64,000 nt of DNA from Heliocidaris tuberculata. Taxonomy: Eukaryota; Echinodermata; Echinoidea; Camarodonta; Echinometridae. The DNA lies in contig CM046837.1 in assembly GCA_025618425.1 (NCBI GenBank), positions 28,159,059-28,223,058 on the forward strand. The letters run 5' to 3'. The position numbers and the translations under genes were made by a program. The first letter of the stretch is position 1. Each line of letters starts with the position of its first letter. The notes under the pieces were generated by a model, which had not been told where the DNA came from, did not search any database, and was given only the letters and a program-made list of their open reading frames with translations. Below are positions 45,633-58,500 of this stretch, piece by piece.

Positions 45633-46430
45633 CTAGAAATTTAATTCGTCACTGAAGACGAATTAGGTGGTCTGTCTTTGTGGCAAGTGCTTTGTCAGGT
45701 GTGATAATATTTCTGCAAGATTATAATCATAATGTTGACGACAATGATCATAAGATATGGTCATATAAGTGATGACAGTGACGATAATGATATATTGATA
45801 ATGATGATCATAATGACAATAATGATGACAATAACCACGATAACCTAAGTGGCATAGCGCCCCTACAGGTTCAGTTTTATGGGCGATTTTTCGAAAAGTG
45901 CTTGAAATGGCATGAAACGTTTGCAAAATGAATTTGGGACGGTTTGGATCATTTCTAAATTTTGCGCGCGCACGGACGCGCGGACGTACGCGTACGCGCG
46001 CGTTTAACGAAATGACCTTGACTGGAATGACAGTGACCTTAACCATGCCAAATATGAAAGAGAAATGACATTTCGTTATGAACATATGACCATAAGTTGA
46101 TTTTCACAAAATGGCGCCTGGATGACGTCACAATAACCTGATGACCTTGAAAAAGATGTGGGAACTTGACCTTATTAGGATGATGACTGACGAAAATAGA
46201 AGAAAATTGTCTGAGCGATTTGGAGAAATCGGGATAACGAACTGGACGATTTGATATTGCAGGACATGTGGAAGATTATCCCCTTAGCTTTAACACACGA
46301 CAGGGAATGAGATTCTACACAAACTACTGCACACTACTTTCAATGGACATAACACGCAAAATTAGGCAGTTTTTTACATTGTTTGTGATGGTATATGTTA
46401 TAATAGTCGAAGAAGATGGTAGAATGAAAG

Positions 46431-46464
<34 letters not shown>

Positions 46465-46466
<2 letters not shown>

Positions 46467-46536
46467 ACCCACCCGGAGTCGAACCTGGGTCGCCGGAATG
46501 GGAGGCAAGTGCTTTACCAATGGACCAAAATATTTC
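46465..46536 (-). tRNA. tRNA-Gly(CCC)-like sequence in Hel2
   Basis: Minus-strand A box TGGTCCATTGG, anticodon loop CTCCCAT and B box GGTTCGACTCC are present, and the 3' end runs into a T tract of about 29. The anticodon stem has more pairs than in sister copies, but the acceptor stem does not close, so charging is doubtful. Candidate RNA polymerase III unit. Confidence 0.5.
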
Positions 46537-47756
46537 CAATAGAGATACACGTAGACGAAAAACGGGATTTCAAATGACATTTTGTACTTAAAAAAGGGCA
46601 TGATCCCGACATCTGATCAAAAATTGGAGGGCACACGTGTAAAAGCTTATAGTCTCAGCTATAACATACCAAAATTTGGGAGAAAATCGAGCAGAAATAA
46701 CAGAGATACTGCTCAAAGAAGACGGGAATGTAGAATCAAGATTTGAGAAAAAGTCATCTCCCATAGAGAATACACGCAAAATGAGAAAAATTGACATAAC
46801 CTCTTTATTCGCAAAAATACACCATGATCCTTTGTCAAAATGAAAAATCGTGGTGACTGATCTTGTAGAGAATTGTCTCAGCTACATCATATCCAAATTT
46901 GGGGCGAAAAATGACCAATATTAAAGGAGTTATAGTGAAATTTGCATAAATTTGATGACGTCATTTTTGAAAAAATGAAATTTTGAGTTTAGACGCCATT
47001 TTGATGACTTTGCAATATAATTGAGGCTCAAATTTACCCATGAAATTATATCTCTATGATTCTCCTCTACCCAAATATGAAAAAAAATTGGGGGGTTTTA
47101 TGGACTATTTAAAGAGCTAGAGTTAATTTTGTAGAGGGCATGTTTTTGCACGTTTTTACGTTATTTTCGCCATAGACGCGCGCACGGATTTTAAAGTTTG
47201 ACGCGCGTGCTGGCATTATTAGATGTCAAGAATGACTGAAACTAATTGGAAATTGTCAAGAATTTTATCAGAAATCGATACCATGCAAAAAAAACGGCAT
47301 TTCTACCTTCCGTACGTGCTGCGCACGCGCAAAACGCGCGCGCAGACGCGTGCGCACGCAAAATTTTGAAATGCTTAAAATGACCTGAACTGTACTCTCC
47401 TTTGATCAAAAAGTGATTTTGATCATTTCTAAATTTTGACGCGCGCGTACGTGCGCGTCATGACGTGCGCGCGGATTTTGCTGACATTTGACATTGACCC
47501 TTGACCTGAAGTTTATGTGTGTTTAATATGGTTCATTTTTGATGACTCGTTATGAAGATATGATCGATAATGTGATTTCACAAAATGGCGCCTGGATGAC
47601 GTCACGATGACCTGATGACCTTGAAAAAGATAGGGGCACTTGACCTTGATAGGCCTGATAACTGACGAAAATTTGAAGAAAATTGATCCAGATGATTTTG
47701 AGAAGTCACGGCCACAAGAAATGGGGAGAAAAATAAAAATAAAGAATAAATAATAA

Positions 47757-49454
47757 CTAGAACTTTAATTCGTCACTGAAGACGAATTAGGTGGTCTGTC
47801 TACCCGTTGGTAAAATTGCTAAGATGTCATAATATTTGTGCAAGATAATATTCCTGATTATGTTGAAAATGGATGGAGACTTGCGTCAAAGAAAATCGGG
47901 CAATTTCATATTGCATTATACATGGGATATTAAACCCATAGGTTTAATACACGACAGGCAATCAGATTTTGCATAGGGTTGTACACAAACTACATTCAAT
48001 TAGGCATAACACGCAAAATAAAAAAGTTTATTACATTGTTTGTGATTTTTATGTTACAGTAGTCGAAGCAAATGGTAAAATATGAGGCAAAAAGAAGAAA
48101 AAAAAAATTCCAAAAAAAATGGACCTCCGGGATTCGAACCTGGGTCGGCGGGATGGGAGGCAAGTGCTTTACCAATGGACAAAAGTTTTCCAATAGAGAT
48201 AACACGTAGACGAAAAACGGGATTCTCAAATGACATTTTGTACTTAAAAAACGGGCATGATCCCGACATCTGATCAAAAATTGGAGGGCACACTTGTAAA
48301 AGCTTATAGTCTCAGCTATAACATACTAAAATTTGGAAGAAAATCGAGCAGAAATAACAAAGATACAGCTCAAAGAAGACGGGAATGTAGAATCTAGATT
48401 TCAGAAAAAGTGATGTCCCATAGAGAATACACGCAAAATGTGAAAAATTGACATACCTCCTTTAATCGCAAAAAATACGCCATGATGCCTTTGTCAAAAT
48501 GAAAAATCGTGGTGACTGATCTTGTAGAGAATTGTCTCAGCTATAACATATCAAAATTTGGAAGAAAATCGACAATCTATTACTGAAATATTGTCAAACT
48601 AATACAAAAATTATGATATAATTTTTTCAAAATTGAATTTTTGAGTTCATAGGCAAATATGATGACGTCACAAAATCCGATCGGCCAAAATTTTGCATGA
48701 ATCGACATCTGCAACTCATAGGCTTTCAGAAAATGTAAAAAAAATGGGGGGTACCGGTTCATTCTGACGAGCTATGGCTAATTCTAGATAGGCATGTTTT
48801 TAGCACTTTTTACATTATATTGACCATTGACGCGCGCACGAATTTGAAAGTTTGACGCGCGCGTGTGGCATTATGGAAAGTCGAGAATGACTGTAAATAG
48901 TTGGAAATTGTCAAGAATAGTGTAAGGAATACAAAACATGCGAAAAAACGGCGTTTTTAGGTTCTGTACGGGCTGCGCGCGCGAATAGCGCGCGCGCGGA
49001 CGCGCACGGACAGAAAAATTTGAAATGCTTAAAATGTCCTGAACCGTACTCTCCTTTGATTAAAAAGTGATTTTGAGCATTTTTAAATTTTGACGCGCGC
49101 GTACGTGCGCGTCGTGATGCGCACGCAAATTTTGATGACATTTTATGTTGACCCTTGACCTGAAGTTTATGTGTATCAAATATGGCTCATTTTTGATGAC
49201 TTGTTATGAAGATATGATCGATAATGTGATTTCACAAAATGGCGCCTGGATGACGTCATGATGATCTGATGACCTTGAAAAAAATTGTGGAACTTGACCT
49301 TGACAGGCCTGATGACTGACTGAAATTTGATGAAAATTGATTTTGCCGATTTTGAGAAATCGTCTGCACAAGAAAGTGGGAGAAAAATAAAAATAAATAA
49401 AGAAAGAAAATTCTGACGAAATTAAGAGGTGGTCTGTCTATGACAGACCACTAA
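47757..49454 (+). mobile_element. Nested Helitron-like element Hel3
   Basis: A 1698-bp copy whose CTAGAAC start follows AATAATAA and whose end CCACTAA precedes TAAAGAAAATTC. In the uninterrupted sister (43850) these flanks are contiguous, so it is inserted at A^T inside the 3' end of another copy. The terminal stem-loop is TGGTCTGTC-TAT-GACAGACCA, one C short of the sister copies. Confidence 0.6.
48121..48190 (-). tRNA. tRNA-Gly(CCC)-like sequence in Hel3
   Basis: The B box GGTTCGAATCC and anticodon loop CTCCCAT are intact, and two bases are missing from the 3' acceptor strand. It terminates in T-rich sequence on the minus strand. Probably a pseudo-tRNA. Confidence 0.5.
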
Positions 49455-49569
49455 TAAAGAAAATTCGTACGAAATTAAGAGGTGATCTGTCGATACCGAC
49501 AGACACCTAATAATAAAGAAAATTCTAACGAAATTAAGAGGTGGTCTGTCCAAGTGACAGACCACCTAA

Positions 49570-50436
49570 TAATACCTACAACGTGTGTGTCTATGGCAAA
49601 ATGAGCAATTTAAACTTTGAAAGCCATTTTCGGCCTGAAAACGACCGTTAAAACGTTTGAGCTACACGAACCTTTTTTGTGTAGAATTTTCTGCTCTTTC
49701 ATCTGAATCAAGTCCCAAGTCTCTAGCACCGCAAACTGAAGTTAGAGGCCCCGTTCAAGGTCCGACAAGGGTATTTTTCACCCCAAAATCACTAAATGAA
49801 GCCTAGATGACGTCATAATGTCGTTATGAACCTCAGATTTTCACCGTCAATTCTTCTTATCAGTCCTCATTACTGTGCTGAATTTTAAAAAGATTCATGG
49901 TTTCGTTTTTGAGTTATTGCCCCCGTAAAAAAGAGGGGGGGGGGGTAAAAAAAGGAAAAAATGAATTATAAAAAAAAAACGAATTGAGGTATGAATGTGA
50001 ATTTTTGTGTGCATGATATTTGGTGCAGATGTGATGACTATGGGAAGATTGAGAAAGATTGACCTCCTCGTTTGGGAGTTATCGGGGGTGGCATTTTTCA
50101 TATTTGCGGGGGCACTGACGCGCGAACGTGGGCGCACGTGCGCGTCTAAGTCTCTGAATTTGACCTGATTGATATTAGCTTCCCTCATGCCTAATATGAA
50201 TGAGAAATGACTTTCCCTGATGAAGATATAACCATGAGTTGATTTTCACAAAGTGGCGCCTGCATGACCTCACGATGACCTGATGAGCTTGAAAAGTTTC
50301 CGGGAACTTGATCTCATAGGGGCTGATGACTGACGAAAATTTGAAGAAATTGGACTAAGCCGATTTTGAGATATCATGGTCACAAAAAGTGGGCGGCAAA
50401 AGGAAAGCTGGTTTTGACAAAACTAAAATTAACCTA
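49570..50436 (+). repeat. Satellite monomer M6, subfamily A
   Basis: A clean 867-bp monomer bounded on the left by the terminus of Hel2 and on the right by the start of Hel4. It is a good reference for subfamily A. Confidence 0.92.
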
Positions 50437-50800
50437 CTAGAACTTTAATTCGTCACTGAAGACGAATTAGGTGGTCTGTCTACCCGTTGGTAAAATTGCT
50501 AAGATGTGATCATATTTGTGCAAGATAATATTCCTGATTATGTTGAAAATGGATGGAGACTTGCGTCAAAGAAAATCGGGCAATTTCATATTGCATTATA
50601 CATGCGATATTAACCCATAGGTTTAATACACGACAGGCAATGAGATTTTGCATAGGGTTGTACACAAACTACATTCAATTAGGCATAACACGCAAAATAA
50701 AAAAGTTTATTACATTGTTTGTGATTTTATATGTTACAGTAGTCGAAGCAAATGGTAAAATATGAAGCAAAAAAAAAAAAAAAAAAATCAAAAAAAAAAT

Positions 50801-50872
50801 GGACCCACCGGGATTCGAACCTGGGTCGGCGGGATGGGAGGCAAGTGCTTTACCAATGGACCAAAAGTTTTC
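50801..50872 (-). tRNA. tRNA-Gly(CCC)-like sequence in Hel4
   Basis: Read on the minus strand: A box TGGTCCATTGG, anticodon loop CTCCCAT with CCC in the position it has in tRNA-Gly, B box GGTTCGAATCC and discriminator-side TGGGTCC, then a T tract. Spacing between the boxes equals that of a real tRNA-Gly. Acceptor and anticodon stems pair poorly (AAACTTT against TGGGTCC), so this looks like a promoter-competent pseudo-tRNA. Confidence 0.55.
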
Positions 50873-52094
50873 CAATAGAGATAACACGTAGACGAAAAAC
50901 GGGATTCTCAAATGACATTTTGTACTTTAAAAACGGGCATGATCCCGACATCTGATCAAAAATTGGAGAGCACACTTGTGAAAGCTTATAGTCTCAGCTA
51001 TAACATATTAAAATTAGGAAGAAAATCGAGCAGAAATTACAAAGATACTGCTCAAAGAAGACCGGAATGTAGAATCAAGATTTGAGAAAAAGTCATCTCC
51101 CATAGAGAATACACGCAAAATGAGAAAAATTGACATGCCTCCTTTAATCGCAAAAATACGCCATGATGCCTTTGTCAAAATGAAAAATCGTGATAACTGA
51201 TCTTGTAGAGAATTGTCTCAGCTACAACATATCAAAATTTGGAAGAAAATCGACAATCTATTACTGAAATATTGTCAAATGAATACAAAAATTATGACGT
51301 CATTTTTTCAAAATCGAATTTTTGAGTTCATATGCAAATGTGACGACGTTCCGATCCTTCGACCCCTAAATTTTTTTCATGAATGACAATCTACAACTCA
51401 TAGGCTTTCAGAAAATGTAAAAAAAATGGGGGGTCTCCACGCTTTCTGACGAGCTATGGCGGATTCTAGATAGGCATGTTTTTAGCACTTTTTACATTAT
51501 ATTGCCCATTGACGCGCGCACGAATTTTAAACTTTGACGCGCGCGTGTGGCATTATGGAAGGTCGAGAATGACTGGAAATAGTTGGAAATTGTCAAGAAT
51601 AGTGTCAGGAATCCAAACCATACGAGAAAACGGCGTATTTACATTCCGTACGCGCTGTGCGCGCGCATAACGCGCGCGCGGGCGTGCACGCACGGAAAAT
51701 TTTGAAATGCTTAAAATGGCCTCAAACGTGTGCAAAATGAATTTGAGATGATTTTGAGCATTTTTAAATTTTGACGCGCGCGTACGTGCACGTCATAATG
51801 CGCGCGCAAATTTTGCTAACATGCTACATTGACCCTTGACCGGAAGTTTATGTGTGTTGAATATGGTTCATTTTTGATGACTCGTTATGAAGATATGATC
51901 GATAATGTGATTTCACAAAATGGCGCCTGGATGACGTCACGATGACCTGATGACCTTGAAATATTTCGTGGCACTTGACCATGATAGGCCTGATAACTGA
52001 CTGAAATTTGATGAAAAGTGAGTGAGCCGAATTCGAGAAATCACTGTCACAAAAAAGTGGCGTAAATAAAGAATAATAATAATAATAATAAAAA

Positions 52095-53809
52095 CTAGAA
52101 CTTTAATTCGTCACTGAAGACGAATTAGGTGGTCTGTCTACCCGTTGGTAAAATTGCTAAGGTGTGATAATATTTGCGCAAGATAATATTCCTGATTATG
52201 TTGAAAATGGATGGACACTTGCGTCAAAGAAAATCGGGCAATTTCATATTGCATTATACATGGGATATTAAACCCATAGGTTTAATACACGACAGGCAAT
52301 CAGATTTTGCATAGGGTTGTACACAAACTACATTCAATTAGGCATAACACGCAAAATAAAAAAGTTTATTACATTGTTTGTGATTTTATATGTTATAGTA
52401 GTCGAAGCAAATGGTAAAATATGAGGCAAAAAGAAGAAAAAAAAATTTCAAAAAAAAAATGGACCTACCGGGATTCGAACCTGGGTCGGCGGGATGGGAG
52501 GCAAGTGCTTTACCAATGGACCAAAAGTTTTCCAATAGACATAACACGTAGACGAAAAACGGGATTCTCAAATCACATTTTGTAGTTTAAAAAGGGGCAT
52601 GATCCCGACATCTGATCAAAAATTGGAGGGCACATTTGTGAAAGCTTACAGTCTCAGCTATAACATACCAAAATTTGGAAGAAAATCAAGCAGAAATAAC
52701 AGAGATACTGCTCAAAGAAGACGGGAATGTAGAATCAAGATTTGAGAAAAAGTCATGTCCCATAGAGAATACACGCAAAATGTGAAAAATTGACATGCCT
52801 CCTTTAATCGTAAAAATACGCCATGATGCCTTTGTCAAAATGAAAAATCGTGTTGACTGATCTTGTAGAGAATTGTCTCAGCTACAACATATCAAAAGTT
52901 GAAAGAAAATCGACAACCTATTACTGAAATATTGTCAAATGAATACAAAAATTATAACGTCATTTTTTCAAAATCGAATTTTTGAGTTCATATGCAAATA
53001 TGACGACATTCCGATAGATCGAACCCCAAATTTTTTTCATGAATTCCAATCTACAACTCATAGGCTTTCAGAAAATGTAAAAAAAATGGGGGGCCTCCAC
53101 GCTTTCTGACGAGCTATGGCGGATTCTAGATAGGCATGTTTTTAGCACTTTTTACATTATATTGCCCATTGACGCGCGCACGAATTTGAAAGTATGACGC
53201 GCGCGTGTGACATTATGGAAGGTCGAGAATGACTGGAAATAGTTGGAAATTGTCAAGAATAGTGTCAGGAATGCAAACCATACGAAAAAAACGGCGTTTT
53301 TTACATTCCGTACGCGTTGTGCGCGCGCATAACGCGCGCGCGGGCGTGCACGCACGGAAAATTTTGAAATGCTTAAAATGGCCTCAAACGTGTGCAAAAT
53401 GAATTTGAGATGATTTTGAGCATTTTTAAATTTTGACGCGCGCGTACGTGCCGTCATAATGCGCGCGCAAATTTTGCTAACATGCTACATTGACCCTTGA
53501 CCGGAAGTTTATGTGTGTTTAATATGGTTCATTTTTGATGACTCGTTATGAAGATATGATCGATATTGTGATTTCACAAAATGGCGCCTGGATGACGTCA
53601 CGATGACCTGATGACCTTGAAATATTTCGTGGCACTTGACCATGATAGGCCTGATAAGTGACTGAAATTTGATGAAAAGTGAGTGAGCCGAATTTGAGAA
53701 ATCACTGTCACAAAAAAGTGGCGTAAATAAAGAATAATAATAATAATAATAAAAATAAAGAAAATTCTGACGAAATTAAGAGGTGATCTGTCTACGACAG
53801 ACCACCTAA
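52095..53809 (+). mobile_element. Nested Helitron-like element Hel5
   Basis: A 1715-bp copy inserted in Hel4 between AATAAAAA and TAAAGAAAATTC. Hel5 itself has this exact junction uninterrupted at 53745-53765, so the empty site is known and no target bases were duplicated. The terminal stem-loop is AGGTGATCTGTC-TAC-GACAGACCACCT. Confidence 0.7.
52461..52532 (-). tRNA. tRNA-Gly(CCC)-like sequence in Hel5
   Basis: Same layout as the copy at 50801, with intact A and B boxes. One change in the acceptor strand (GGACCTA for GGACCCA on the plus strand). Confidence 0.55.
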
Positions 53810-53864
53810 TAAAGAAAATTCTGACGAAATTAAGAGGTGGTCTGTCAAGTGACAGACCACCTAA

Positions 53865-54731
53865 TAATACCTACAACGTGTGTGTCTACGGCAAAATGAG
53901 CAATTTAAACTTTGAAAGCCATTTTCGGCCTGAAAACGACCGTTAAAACGTTTGAGCTACACGAACCTTTTTTGTGTAGAATTTTCTGCTCTTTCATCTG
54001 AATCAAGTCCCAAGTCTCTAGCACCCCGCAAACTGAAGTTAGAGGCCCCGTTCAAGGTCCGACAAGGGTATTTTTCACCCCAAAATCACTAAATGAAGCC
54101 TAGATGACGTCATAATGTCGTCATGAACCTCAGATTTTCACCGTCAATTCTTCTTATCAGTCCTCATTACTGTGCTGAATTTTAAAAAGATTCATGGTTT
54201 CGTTTTTGAGTTATTTCCCCCGTAAAAAAGAGGGGGGGGGGTAAAAAAGGAAAAAATGAATTATAAAAAAAAAACGAATTGAGGTATGAATGTGAATTTT
54301 TGTGTGCATGATATTTGGTGCAGATGTGATGACTATGGGAAGTTTGAGAAAGATTTACCTCCTCGTTTGGGAGTTATTGGGGGTGGCATTTTTCATATTT
54401 GCGGGGGCACTGACGCGCAAACGTGGGCGCACGTGCGCGTCTAAGTCTCTGAATTTGACCTGATTGATATTAGCTTCCCTCATGCCTAATATGAATGAGA
54501 AATGACTTTCCCTGATGAAGATATAACCATGAGTTGATTTTCACAAAGTGGCGCCTGCATGACCTCACGATGACCTGATGAGCTTGAAAAGTTTCCGGGA
54601 ACTTGATCTCATAGGGGTTGATGACTGACGAAAATTTGAAGAAATTGGACTAAGCCGATTTTGAGATATCATGGTCACAAAAAGTGGGCGGCAAAAGGAA
54701 AGCTGGTTTTGACAAAACTAAAATTAACCTA
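53865..54731 (+). repeat. Satellite monomer M7, subfamily A
   Basis: An 867-bp monomer nearly identical to M6, following directly after the Hel4 terminus. Confidence 0.92.
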
Positions 54732-55596
54732 TAATACCTACAACGTGTGTGTCTACGGCAAAATGAGCAATTTAAACTTTGAAAGCCATTTTCGGCCTGA
54801 AAACGACCGTTAAAACGTTTGAGCTACACGAACCTTTTTTGTGTAGAATTTTCTGCTCTTTCATCTGAATCAAGTCCCAAGTCTCTAGCACCCCGCAAAC
54901 TGAAGTTAGGGCTCATTTTCAGGGTGCGAAAAGGGCATTTTTCACCCTAAAATCACTAAATGAAGCCTGGATGACGTCATAAGGACGTCATGAACCTCAA
55001 TTTTCACCGTCAACACTTCTTATCAGTCCTCATTACTGTGTCGAATTTGAAAAAGATTCATGGTTTCGTTTTGAGTTATTGCCCCCGTAAAAAGAGGGGG
55101 GGGGGTCAAAAAAGGAAAAAATGAATAATAAAAAAAAAACGAATTGAGCTATGAATCTGATTTTTGGTGTGCATGATATTTGGTCGAAATGTGGTGGACG
55201 AGGCAAAATTCAAAAAGATTGACCTCCTCATTTGGGAGTCATTGGGGGTGTCATTTTTCATATTTGCGGGGGCACTGACGCGCGAACGTGTGCGCACACG
55301 CGCGTCTAAGTCTCTGAATTTGACCTGATTGATATTAGCTTCAATCATGCCAAATATAAATGAGAAATGATTTTCCCTGATGAAGATATGACCATGAGTT
55401 GATTTTCATAAAATGGCGCCTGGATGACGTCACGATGACCTGGGGACCTTGAAAAAGTTACGGGAACTTGATCTCGTAGGGGCTGATGACTGACGAAAAC
55501 TTGAAGAAATTGGACTGGGCCGATTTTGAGATATCATCTACACAAAAAGTGGGCCGAAAAAGGAAAGCTCGTTTTGACAAAACTAAAATTAACCTA
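54732..55596 (+). repeat. Hybrid satellite monomer M8 (A to B)
   Basis: The first ~175 bp follow subfamily A ('TTTTCGGCCTGAAAACGACC'). From about 54905 ('GTTAGGGCTCATTTTCAGGG') the text is subfamily B to the end. This is the single visible transition between the two homogeneous blocks, as left by recombination between monomers. Confidence 0.9.
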
Positions 55597-58500
55597 TAAT
55601 ACCTATAACGTGTGTGTCTATGGCAAAATGGGTAATTTGAACTTTGAAAGCCATTTTCACCCTGAAGACGACCGTTAAAACGTTTGAGCTACACGAACCT
55701 TTTTTGTGTAGAATTTTCTGCTCTTTCATGTGAATCAAGTCCCAAGTCTCTAGCACCCCGCAAACTGAAGTTAGGGCTCATTTTCAGGGTGCGAAAAGGG
55801 CATTTTTCACCCTAAAATCACTAAATGAAGCCTGGATGACGTCATAAGGACGTCATGAACCTCAAATTTTCACCGTCAACACTTCTTATCAGTCCTCATT
55901 ACTGTGTCGAATTTGAAAAAGATTCATGGTTTCGTTTTTGAGTTATTGCCCCCGTAAAAAGAGGGGGGGGGGTCAAAAAAGGAAAAAAATGAATAATAAA
56001 AAAAAAACGAATTGAGCTATGAATCTGATTTTTGGTGTGCATGATATTTGGTCGAAATGTGGTGGACGAGGCAAAATTCAAAAAGATTGACCTCCTCATT
56101 TGGGAGTCATTGGGGGTGTCATTTTTCATATTTGCGGGGGCACTGACGCGCGAACGTGTGCGCACACGCGCGTCTAAGTCTCTGAATTTGACCTGATTGA
56201 TATTAGCTTCAATCATGCCAAATATAAATGAGAAATGATTTTCCCTGATGAAGATATGACCATGAGTTGATTTTCATAAAATGGCGCCTGGATGACGTCA
56301 CGATGACCTGGGGACCTTGAAAAAGTTACGGGAACTTGATCTCGTAGGGGCTGATGACTGACGAAAACTTGAAGAAATTGGACTGGGCCGATTTTGAGAT
56401 ATCATCTACACAAAAAGTGGGCCGAAAAAGGAAAGCTCGTTTTGACAAAACTAAAATTAACCTATAATACCTATAACGTGTGTGTCTATGGCAAAATGGG
56501 TAATTTGAACTTTGAAAGCCATTTTCACCCTGAAGACGACCGTTAAAACGTTTGAGCTACACGAACCTTTTTTGTGTAGAATTTTCTGCTCTTTCATGTG
56601 AATCAAGTCCCAAGTCTCTAGCACCCCGCAAACTGAAGTTAGGGCTCATTTTCAGGGTGCGAAAAGGGCATTTTTCACCCTAAAATCACTAAATGAAGCC
56701 TGGATGACGTCATAAGGACGTCATGAACCTCAAATTTTCACCGTCAACACTTCTTATCAGTCCTCATTACTGTGTCGAATTTGAAAAAGATTCATGGTTT
56801 CGTTTTTGAGTTATTGCCCCCGTAAAAAGAGGGGGGGGGGTCAAAAAAGGAAAAAATGAATAATAAAAAAAAAACGAATTGAGCTATGAATCTGATTTTT
56901 GGTGTGCATGATATTTGGTCGAAATGTGGTGGACGAGGCAAAATTCAAAAAGATTGACCTCCTCATTTGGGAGTCATTGGGGGTGTCATTTTTCATATTT
57001 GCGGGGGCACTGACGCGCGAACGTGTGCGCACACGCGCGTCTAAGTCTCTGAATTTGACCTGATTGATATTAGCTTCAATCATGCCAAATATAAATGAGA
57101 AATGATTTTCCCTGATGAAGATATGACCATGAGTTGATTTTCATAAAATGGCGCCTGGATGACGTCACGATGACCTGGGGACCTTGAAAAAGTTACGGGA
57201 ACTTGATCTCGTAGGGGCTGATGACTGACGAAAACTTGAAGAAATTGGACTGGGCCGATTTTGAGATATCATCTACACAAAAAGTGGGCCGAAAAAGGAA
57301 AGCTCGTTTTGACAAAACTAAAATTAACCTATAATACCTATAACGTGTGTGTCTATGGCAAAATGGGTAATTTGAACTTTGAAAGCCATTTTCACCCTGA
57401 AGACGACCGTTAAAACGTTTGAGCTACACGAACCTTTTTTGTGTAGAATTTTCTGCTCTTTCATGTGAATCAAGTCCCAAGTCTCTAGCACCCCGCAAAC
57501 TGAAGTTAGGGCTCATTTTCAGGGTGCGAAAAGGGCATTTTTCACCCTAAAATCACTAAATGAAGCCTGGATGACGTCATAAGGACGTCATGAACCTCAA
57601 ATTTTCACCGTCAACACTTCTTATCAGTCCTCATTACTGTGTCGAATTTGAAAAAGATTCATGGTTTCGTTTTTGAGTTATTGCCCCCGTAAAAAGAGGG
57701 GGGGGGGTCAAAAAAGGAAAAAATGAATAATAAAAAAAAAACGAATTGAGCTATGAATCTGATTTTTGGTGTGCATGATATTTGGTCGAAATGTGGTGGA
57801 CGAGGCAAAATTCAAAAAGATTGACCTCCTCATTTGGGAGTCATTGGGGGTGTCATTTTTCATATTTGCGGGGGCACTGACGCGCGAACGTGTGCGCACA
57901 CGCGCGTCTAAGTCTCTGAATTTGACCTGATTGATATTAGCTTCAATCATGCCAAATATAAATGAGAAATGATTTTCCCTGATGAAGATATGACCATGAG
58001 TTGATTTTCATAAAATGGCGCCTGGATGACGTCACGATGACCTGGGGACCTTGAAAAAGTTACGGGAACTTGATCTCGTAGGGGCTGATGACTGACGAAA
58101 ACTTGAAGAAATTGGACTGGGCCGATTTTGAGATATCATCTACACAAAAAGTGGGCCGAAAAAGGAAAGCTCGTTTTGACAAAACTAAAATTAACCTATA
58201 ATACCTATAACGTGTGTGTCTATGGCAAAATGGGTAATTTGAACTTTGAAAGCCATTTTCACCCTGAAGACGACCGTTAAAACGTTTGAGCTACACGAAC
58301 CTTTTTTGTGTAGAATTTTCTGCTCTTTCATGTGAATCAAGTCCCAAGTCTCTAGCACCCCGCAAACTGAAGTTAGGGCTCATTTTCAGGGTGCGAAAAG
58401 GGCATTTTTCACCCTAAAATCACTAAATGAAGCCTGGATGACGTCATAAGGACGTCATGAACCTCAAATTTTCACCGTCAACACTTCTTATCAGTCCTCA

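Larger units (their letters stand above)
45633..49569 (+). mobile_element. Helitron-like composite Hel2 with nested elements
   Basis: The left end CTAGAAATTTAATTCG begins at 45633 and the right end GACAGACCACCTAA finishes at 49569, inside the usual A^T of the monomer. Inside, 45633-46215 is a short variant with a dinucleotide-poor GATAATGAT tract (45780-45835), which passes without a terminus into a second, tRNA-bearing element. Another full copy (47757-49454) is nested just before the 3' end. Three right ends stand in series at 49454, 49510 and 49569 but only two left ends are visible, so one nested element lost its 5' part or its 3' end was duplicated. Confidence 0.55.
50437..53864 (+). mobile_element. 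Helitron-like element Hel4 (outer, interrupted)
   Basis: It begins CTAGAACTTTAATTCG after AACCTA and ends GACAGACCACCTAA before TAATACC. After removing the nested Hel5 its own length is 1713 bp. The 3' region shows (AAT)n near 52073-52090, then, after Hel5, AAAATTCTGACG and the 12-bp terminal stem-loop with an AAGT loop (53838-53862). It carries a tRNA-like cassette about 365 bp from its left end and GC-rich alternating CGCG blocks at 51510-51690 and 51770-51810. Confidence 0.65.
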
